Shown piece after piece: positions 32,728-38,270 of a stretch of DNA of 38,270 bases. The DNA lies in contig JAVBOF010000047.1 in assembly GCA_031550915.1 (NCBI GenBank), positions 1 through 38,270 of the forward strand. Reading direction: 5' to 3'. The DNA is from JAVBOF01 sp031550915. Its GTDB lineage: Bacteria; Bacillota; Clostridia; Christensenellales; MGBC116941. Every line of letters begins with the position of its first letter. Positions within the stretch are counted from its first letter, which is position 1. Below the pieces are notes generated by a model that was given only the letters and a program-made list of their open reading frames with translations, did no database searches and was not told where the DNA came from. A program made the position numbers and the translations under genes.

Positions 32728-34494
32728 TTGGGTTATCGAGCATTGTATAGGGAGTGGAGGCCTGCAAAGTTTTCCGAGGTCATAGGGCAGGAAAACATCA
32801 CTTCCATATTAAAGAACCAGATAGAGAGCGGCCGTATTTCCCACGCATACCTTTTTTGCGGGGCGAGGGGCACGGGTAAAACTAGTACGGCAAAGATTTT
32901 TGCTAGGGTCGTTTGCTGCCATTCCCCAAAGGAAGGCAACGCATGTGAAGAATGTGAAAGCTGTATCGCCAGCCTCGGCGACGGAGATATGGATATCATA
33001 GAGATCGACGCCGCCTCCAACAACGGCGTGAATGAGATACGTGAACTAAGGGACAAAGCCAGATATGCACCGATGCACGGCCGCTATAAGGTATATATAA
33101 TTGATGAAGTGCACATGCTTTCCGGAGGCGCGTTCAATGCTCTTTTGAAGACCTTGGAGGAACCTCCGCCGAATGTCGTATTTATCCTGGCGACGACGGA
33201 GCCGCAAAAATTGCCCGCAACGGTTCTTTCCCGCTGCCAAAGGTATGATTTTAAACGTATCGGCGTCGACGATATGATAAAGCGGATGAAGATGATCGCT
33301 ATAGATGCAGGGATAAACATAGAAGACGACGCTTTGGATTGGATCGCCCGTGCCGCGGAAGGCGGCATGAGGGACGCCCTGAGCCTGCTGGACCAGTGTA
33401 TATCACTTTGCGGTGATGATATAAAGAAGCGGGATGTTTTAGATATAACCGGCGCGGCTGACGCGTCATTTATGTTTGATATGGCCGGGTGTATAATCGA
33501 CGGCAATGCCGCGAAGGCGCTTGGACTTTTGGATTCGTTTGTGCGGGAGGGTAGGGATATCTCGGTATTAGCAAAGGATATCGCCTGGCATTTTCGGACT
33601 CTGCTCATTGCGAAGGTATGCGGTGAGGAAACGGGAATAAGTGAATTGACTAATGAGAGCGCTGCGCTCTATGCGGGTCAGGCGGCGAAGGCGGGGGAAG
33701 AACGGATATTACGCGCGCTCAACGTGTTCCCTTTGCTGGAAAACGCGATGCGGTACTCATCTCAGCCAAGGATAGCCCTTGAAACCGCTTTGGTCGGCAT
33801 CTGCAGGCCGGAAACCTTGGAGGATATATCAGGCGTTTTAGACAGGCTGGACAAGCTGGAGAAAACAATTGGATCCGGCGTGACCGTAGCCGCCGTGCCC
33901 GGAGTTACAATCAGGTCGGAGGAAACGGATAGCGTAACGGAAGAGACGGTTTCCGGGTTTGCGGATGCGGACGACGAAGTGCCATGGGATGTACCGATGC
34001 CGGATTCGGAAACGCCGGTTAGCGTGTATGAGATTGCAGAGCCTGATGGTGAATATGGCGAAGAAGACATGAAGGAAGATATCCGAGCGGATAACGGCGT
34101 GAACGGAGGAATAGCGGAGGAAGAAATGCCCGGGCACACATCTAATGCGAAACCTTTTGCCGGCGAAACCGACGAATATAAGTTTGCAAAGGCTATGCAA
34201 ATGTTAAAAGAGCAGAACATGCCCGTCTATATAATTGCCGCGGACGGAAAGCTATCCGGCATAAGCGGGGATGTATTGGAAATGATTTTTCCGGACGAGG
34301 CCGGCATGTTTGTGCAGGTATTGGAAAAGAAGGATAATATGGACGCATTGGTATCCGCGTTTGAACAATCGTTCGGCAAAAAATTTACATTCCAAATGAA
34401 GCTGGGCAAACCTGAGGAAAAGAAAGATAATTTCAACGATATTCTAAACACAGCAATAGCTTTAGCAGGGGAAGACAAAGTAGAGCTGATATAA
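32728..34494 (+). CDS. dnaX: DNA polymerase III subunit gamma/tau
   Basis: DnaX is the ATPase of the clamp loader, and its tau form tethers the polymerase cores. The 588-residue product has Walker A CGARGTGKTS (about 44-53), the zinc cysteines CCHSPKEGNACEECESC (about 63-79), the Walker B-type IIDEVHM and the SRC sensor segment LSRCQRYDF. An acidic linker follows and then a C-terminal tau region. An in-frame ATG at 32710 exists, but TTG at 32728, seven bases after GGAGG, gives the canonical opening GYRALYREWRP. I see no internal slippery sequence that would make a gamma form. tilS follows 11 bases downstream. Confidence 0.97.
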   Translation: MGYRALYREWRPAKFSEVIGQENITSILKNQIESGRISHAYLFCGARGTGKTSTAKIFARVVCCHSPKEGNACEECESCIASLGDGDMDIIEIDAASNNGVNEIRELRDKARYAPMHGRYKVYIIDEVHMLSGGAFNALLKTLEEPPPNVVFILATTEPQKLPATVLSRCQRYDFKRIGVDDMIKRMKMIAIDAGINIEDDALDWIARAAEGGMRDALSLLDQCISLCGDDIKKRDVLDITGAADASFMFDMAGCIIDGNAAKALGLLDSFVREGRDISVLAKDIAWHFRTLLIAKVCGEETGISELTNESAALYAGQAAKAGEERILRALNVFPLLENAMRYSSQPRIALETALVGICRPETLEDISGVLDRLDKLEKTIGSGVTVAAVPGVTIRSEETDSVTEETVSGFADADDEVPWDVPMPDSETPVSVYEIAEPDGEYGEEDMKEDIRADNGVNGGIAEEEMPGHTSNAKPFAGETDEYKFAKAMQMLKEQNMPVYIIAADGKLSGISGDVLEMIFPDEAGMFVQVLEKKDNMDALVSAFEQSFGKKFTFQMKLGKPEEKKDNFNDILNTAIALAGEDKVELI

Positions 34495-34505
34495 CGGGTG
34501 TACAT

Positions 34506-35939
34506 ATGATAGAGATCGTTCGCGAGACCATAGAAAAACACCGCATGCTGGAGTGCGGAAAGCTTGCTGCGGCGGTATCGGGAGGCATGGACAGCATGGC
34601 GCTCCTGCATGTGCTCATGGAGCTTTGCGCGGAATACGGCGTTCTTCTCTGCGTCATTCATATTGACCATGGTATTCGCGGAGTACGCTCGAAAGAAGAA
34701 GCGCGTTTCGTTGAACAGCACTGCAAGGATAGAAAAATCGAGTTTATGCTGATGCAGGCCGACGTGCCGGCGTTGGCTAAAAAACGGAAAATTGGGATAG
34801 AACACGCGGCAAGGGAAGCGAGGTATGCTCTTTTGGAAAGCGCTGCCCTGCGTATGGGTGCGGACAGGATCGCGGTCGCGCACCACAGGCGGGATAATGT
34901 TGAAACCGTACTCATGAACATGATACGGGGCAGCGGACTCAGGGGATTGCGCGGGATCTTGCCCGTTAATGGCGATATTATACGTCCTATGCTGTATGTT
35001 GGCAAAGAGCAGATCGAAGGATTTTGCAGGGACGAATGCATATTCTACATTAACGACGAAAGCAACGAAGACGACAAGTTTGTCCGTAACAGGATTAGGC
35101 ATAAACTATTGCCTAATATGATAATGTCTTTTGGCGGATCGGTCGAAGGGAGTATCGAGCGGCTTGCGCTGAACAGTGCGGTGGACGACGATTATTTGGA
35201 TAACGCCGCGGAAATTGCTTTTGAAGAGCTGGCCAGATGGGAATACGACGCTTTAGCGGTCAATATCGAAGCCTTTTTACTTTGCCACGAAGCCATCCGG
35301 CACAGGCTCGTGTTAAAAAGCCTGGAGCGCTTTGAAATATTCACGGATATACAGAGAAAAAATATTTTGGATATATATGACCTCTGCTGGAAGCCGTCCG
35401 GCAGCATGCTGGATATACCGGGAGGTATAACCGTGCATAAGGGATATGAAAGCTTATACTTTTTGCGCAATTCCGCAACGGTTGCGGATACGTCGCTTCC
35501 TTCCTTCGGTGAGTATTCTTTTGATTGGGGAACCTTGATCCTTGAGCTTTGTGACGAGATACCAGAGGATGTCACTTTGCACGGCAAGGATACGCAATAT
35601 ATTGATTATGATAAGTTGGTCGGAGGATTATCGATACGCATGAGACGGGAAGGGGATAGATTTTTTCCGCTTGGCGCTCCCGGCAGGAAAAAACTTAAGG
35701 AATACTTTATAGACCGCAAAGTCGAGCGCTTTCGGCGGGATGGGATACCGCTTTTGATAGATGATGAGGAAATAATCTGGATACTAGGCATGGATATAGC
35801 GGAAAAATGCAGGGTGACCGACAAAACTAAGAAAGTTGCGAGGTTATTTTATGAAAAATCAAAACTGGGAAGAGATCTTCATGAGGGATATCGAAAGGGT
35901 ACTATTTACGCAGGAACAGGTGGAGACCCGTATAGCTGA
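34506..35939 (+). CDS. tilS: tRNA(Ile)-lysidine synthetase TilS
   Basis: TilS adds lysine to C34 of the AUA-reading isoleucine tRNA, changing its codon and amino acid identity; it is essential. The 477-residue enzyme has the PP-loop SGGMDS at residues 25-30, IDHGIRG, HHRRDNVETVLMNMIRGSGLRGLRGI and the NDESNED segment, followed by the C-terminal TilS domains with GDRFFPLGAPGRKKLKEYF. The ATG at 34506 follows dnaX closely. Its 3' end overlaps the start of hpt, the typical tilS-hpt coupling. Confidence 0.97.
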   Translation: MIEIVRETIEKHRMLECGKLAAAVSGGMDSMALLHVLMELCAEYGVLLCVIHIDHGIRGVRSKEEARFVEQHCKDRKIEFMLMQADVPALAKKRKIGIEHAAREARYALLESAALRMGADRIAVAHHRRDNVETVLMNMIRGSGLRGLRGILPVNGDIIRPMLYVGKEQIEGFCRDECIFYINDESNEDDKFVRNRIRHKLLPNMIMSFGGSVEGSIERLALNSAVDDDYLDNAAEIAFEELARWEYDALAVNIEAFLLCHEAIRHRLVLKSLERFEIFTDIQRKNILDIYDLCWKPSGSMLDIPGGITVHKGYESLYFLRNSATVADTSLPSFGEYSFDWGTLILELCDEIPEDVTLHGKDTQYIDYDKLVGGLSIRMRREGDRFFPLGAPGRKKLKEYFIDRKVERFRRDGIPLLIDDEEIIWILGMDIAEKCRVTDKTKKVARLFYEKSKLGRDLHEGYRKGTIYAGTGGDPYS

Positions 35940-36414
35940 GCTGGGCGAGCAGATAACTGAAGATTACAGGACAAAGGATCTTGTGCTTGTAGGTATTTTG
36001 AATGGCGCTGTTATGTTTTTCTCGGAATTGGCTAAGAATATAAAACTGAATGCTGGTTTTGAGTTCATGGCAGTATCCAGCTATGGCTACAGCTCGAAGT
36101 CATCCGGAGTGGTCCGAACGCTAAAAGATCTGGACCGCCCGATAAAGGGCAAGGATGTAATAATTATCGAGGACATAGTGGATACCGGACTGACCTTACA
36201 ATATCTTATGGAAACATTGAAGGTCCGTGAACCGTCTACGATGAGGATATGTTCGCTTCTGCAAAAGCCTGATGCAAACTTGGCTGGCATAAAGGTGGAT
36301 TATCTCGGGTTTGAAGTTCCGGATGATTATGTTATAGGCTATGGGCTGGATTATGCGCAGAGATACAGGAATATGCCGTTTGTGGCTGTATTAAAGCCGG
36401 AAGTTTATCTATGA
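35881..36414 (+). CDS. hpt: Hypoxanthine phosphoribosyltransferase
   Basis: Hpt salvages hypoxanthine and guanine by transferring phosphoribose from PRPP. The 177-residue product has the PRPP-binding motif VIIIEDIVDTGLTL, the GILNGAVMFFSEL segment and the C-terminal RNMPFVAVLKPE. ATG at 35881 is chosen because it gives the family opening DIERVLFTQEQV. ATG at 35851, with GAGG seven bases upstream, is in the same frame and would add 10 residues. With either start the gene overlaps the end of tilS (59 or 89 bases). ftsH follows with its own promoter. Confidence 0.93.
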   Translation: MRDIERVLFTQEQVETRIAELGEQITEDYRTKDLVLVGILNGAVMFFSELAKNIKLNAGFEFMAVSSYGYSSKSSGVVRTLKDLDRPIKGKDVIIIEDIVDTGLTLQYLMETLKVREPSTMRICSLLQKPDANLAGIKVDYLGFEVPDDYVIGYGLDYAQRYRNMPFVAVLKPEVYL

Positions 36415-36421
36415 TGATATA

Positions 36422-36450
36422 TTGCAATGGGTATTTAGTAGTGGTATAAT
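36422..36450 (+). promoter_or_regulatory. Strong predicted sigma-A promoter for ftsH
   Basis: TTGCAA (36422-36427) and a perfect TATAAT (36445-36450) are 17 bases apart, about 40 bases before the ftsH TTG. ftsH may therefore be expressed independently of tilS-hpt. Confidence 0.65.
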
Positions 36451-36490
36451 ATTTAATTGCGAGAATATACAGCTTTGGAGGAAATAAGAT

Positions 36491-38270
36491 TTGAAGAGGT
36501 TTCTTAGAGGCCCGGGAATTTACCTGCTAATAATCCTCGTTATCATACTTTTGACAAGCAATCTAGGATTGCTTTCCAGTAACGATGACAAGGTATTATC
36601 CTATAACCCCGAGTTTCTTGATCTTGTAAAGCAGAACAAGATATCTAGTATTGTTATCATTGAAAATACGATTTACGGTCTATTTAAGGACACGACTGTA
36701 AAGGAAAAGGATTTTCCAAAGTATAACGACTTTAAAGTGTTTATGCCCAGTCAGGATGTATTAAACAGGGATCTTAGGCAGATATCTGCAGCGCAGGGCA
36801 AAAGCGGGGAAGATCTTTCCACAAAGGATATAGGTTTTACCATAAAATATGAACCGAAGCCGGAGCAGCCGTGGATACTGTCTTTCTTGCCGTACCTGCT
36901 TCTTTTGGTGTTGGTCGGAGGGCTTTTGTACTTCCTGATGCAGCAATCCCAGGGCGGCGGCAACCGTGTTATGTCGTTTGGCAAAAGCCGCGCGCGTATG
37001 AGCGTTGACGATAAAAACAAAAAGACGTTCGACGACGTAGCAGGCGCGGATGAAGAGAAGGAAGAACTTAAAGAAATCGTTGAGTTTCTTCGATCTCCGA
37101 AGCGGTTTTTGGATATGGGTGCAAGGATACCCAAGGGAGTTCTTTTGATCGGACCTCCCGGAACCGGAAAGACACTGTTGGCAAAAGCCGTTGCGGGGGA
37201 AGCTGGAGTGCCGTTCTTCAGCATAAGCGGATCGGATTTTGTAGAAATGTTCGTGGGCGTCGGGGCGTCTCGTGTAAGAGATCTTTTTGAGACCGCAAAG
37301 AAGAACAGCCCCTGTATTGTATTTATAGACGAGATAGACGCCGTTGGCAGGCACCGTGGTGCGGGCATGGGCGGCGGCCATGATGAAAGGGAACAGACGC
37401 TCAATCAGCTTTTGGTTGAGATGGATGGTTTCAATATAAATGAAGGCATAATAATTCTTGCAGCAACGAACCGCCCGGATATCCTGGATCCGGCGATGCT
37501 GCGTCCCGGAAGGTTTGACAGGCAGATAACTGTCAACGCACCGGATGTAAAAGGCCGTGAAGAGATCTTGCAGGTACATGCGCAGGGCAAGCCGTTTGAT
37601 GAAGAAGTCGATTTGAAGGTGTTGGCAAAACGCACACCGGGCTTTACAGGCGCCGATCTCGAAAATGTTTTGAACGAGGCTGCAATTCTGGCCGCAAGGC
37701 ACAGCCAGCCATCGATTCATATGAAACAACTCGAAGAAGCAATCACAAGGGTAATAGCGGGGCCGCAAAAGCGCAGCCGCGTTATTACGGATAAGGATAA
37801 GCGCACCACAGCCTACCATGAAGCAGGGCACGCTGTTATTGCTAAGGTACTTCCGAACTGCGATCCGGTGCATGAGGTATCCATCATACCGCGCGGTAGA
37901 GCCGCGGGGTATACGATGACCTTGCCTGAAGAAGATAGGATGTTTATGTCGCGCAGCCGTATGCTCGATGAGATATCCATGCTTTTGGGCGGACTGGTTG
38001 CAGAAAAAGTGATATTGGAGGATATCAGTACGGGCTCCTCCAACGATTTGAAACGCGCTACGGAATTGACGCGGAAGATGATTGTGGAATATGGCATGAA
38101 CGATATCGTCGGCCCCGTCTATTACGGTAACGGTGAGGAAATATTTATAGGCAGGGATTATGGACATACAAAAAATTACAGCGAGAAAATGGCAAGCACG
38201 ATAGACGAAGAGACCAGAAACGTCATTCAGCGCGCATATGATAAAACTGAAAAAATAATACAGGATACTA
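36491..38270 (+). CDS. ftsH: ATP-dependent zinc metalloprotease FtsH (C-terminus beyond window)
   Basis: FtsH is a membrane AAA+ protease that degrades misfolded and regulatory proteins. About 593 codons are visible; the family is usually 600-700 residues, so only the C-terminal end is missing. It has a membrane segment at about residues 9-28, an extracytoplasmic domain, a second membrane segment near 136-157, Walker A GPPGTGKT (about 221-228), Walker B VFIDEIDAVG, the SRH segment RPGRFDRQI, and the zinc site HEAGH near residue 442. The start is TTG at 36491 after GGAGG. It is the last gene of the tilS-hpt-ftsH group. Confidence 0.97.
   Translation, partial: MKRFLRGPGIYLLIILVIILLTSNLGLLSSNDDKVLSYNPEFLDLVKQNKISSIVIIENTIYGLFKDTTVKEKDFPKYNDFKVFMPSQDVLNRDLRQISAAQGKSGEDLSTKDIGFTIKYEPKPEQPWILSFLPYLLLLVLVGGLLYFLMQQSQGGGNRVMSFGKSRARMSVDDKNKKTFDDVAGADEEKEELKEIVEFLRSPKRFLDMGARIPKGVLLIGPPGTGKTLLAKAVAGEAGVPFFSISGSDFVEMFVGVGASRVRDLFETAKKNSPCIVFIDEIDAVGRHRGAGMGGGHDEREQTLNQLLVEMDGFNINEGIIILAATNRPDILDPAMLRPGRFDRQITVNAPDVKGREEILQVHAQGKPFDEEVDLKVLAKRTPGFTGADLENVLNEAAILAARHSQPSIHMKQLEEAITRVIAGPQKRSRVITDKDKRTTAYHEAGHAVIAKVLPNCDPVHEVSIIPRGRAAGYTMTLPEEDRMFMSRSRMLDEISMLLGGLVAEKVILEDISTGSSNDLKRATELTRKMIVEYGMNDIVGPVYYGNGEEIFIGRDYGHTKNYSEKMASTIDEETRNVIQRAYDKTEKIIQDT

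Noticed and set aside
34370..34400. A-run near the dnaX 3' end as a programmed frameshift site for a gamma form
   Set aside because: The run is short and lies almost at the C-terminus, unlike known dnaX frameshift sites, which fall after the ATPase domains.
36761..38167. A 468-codon minus-strand frame opposite ftsH
   Set aside because: It lies wholly within ftsH, which has complete AAA and protease motifs. The frame is His/Arg/Cys-rich in the way of antisense shadow frames.

Overview
This window is ordinary chromosomal DNA of a Firmicutes bacterium, most likely a spore-forming or ancestrally spore-forming member of the Clostridia. The evidence is the set of sporulation-associated genes (spoIID, bofA, the ywmB-murA pair), strong AGGAGG-type ribosome binding sites, sigma-A-like promoters with 16-18 base spacers, moderate GC content, and gene pairs typical of the phylum (pth-mfd, ybaB-recR, yaaL-bofA, tilS-hpt-ftsH). 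I see no rRNA, tRNA, CRISPR array, insertion sequence, phage gene or attachment site.

Layout. 1-3.6 kb (minus): HAD phosphatase, pth and mfd; mfd runs off the left edge. 3.8-9.2 kb (plus): spoIID, then a tight operon of Lrp-type regulator, aminotransferase, Cof-type phosphatase, DUF362/ferredoxin protein and trmL. 9.3-11.1 kb (plus): two-subunit transketolase, ending in a perfect hairpin terminator shared with the convergent minus-strand pair beta-CASP nuclease and M20 peptidase (11.2-14.3 kb). 14.4-15.8 kb (minus): polar amino acid ABC transporter genes (ATPase and permease, no binding protein). 16.0-18.0 kb (plus): ywmB and murA. 18.1-21.7 kb (plus): glycolytic operon pgk-tpiA-gpmI. 22.1-24.4 kb: AraC regulator, a small Cys-containing minus-strand gene, ybaB-recR. 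24.4-25.6 kb (minus): MFS transporter. 25.8-28.7 kb (plus): two paralogous secreted proteins, each with two SH3 domains, a peptidoglycan-binding domain and a shared C-terminal domain I cannot name. 28.9-31.5 kb (minus): a Re-citrate-synthase-like enzyme and an aspartate-type aminotransferase. 31.7-32.6 kb: thioredoxin-like protein, bofA, yaaL. 32.7-38.3 kb (plus): dnaX, tilS, hpt and ftsH, the last running off the right edge.

How the genes work together. The main themes are central carbon metabolism (transketolase, lower glycolysis, a possible oxaloacetate-to-citrate step), nitrogen and amino acid handling (two aminotransferases, Lrp regulator, ABC transporter), envelope and sporulation (SpoIID, MurA, YwmB, BofA, SH3 proteins), and DNA/RNA housekeeping (Mfd, RecR, DnaX, TilS, TrmL, Pth).

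The most notable signals are two genes, tpiA and the MFS transporter, that appear to start at ATT. They sit in a window where about a quarter of genes start at TTG. Others are the tandem paralogues with an unrecognised conserved C-terminal domain, a citrate-synthase candidate beside an aspartate aminotransferase, and the splitting of the usual dnaX-ybaB-recR-yaaL-bofA cluster. I found nothing that looks like a wholly new multi-gene system.
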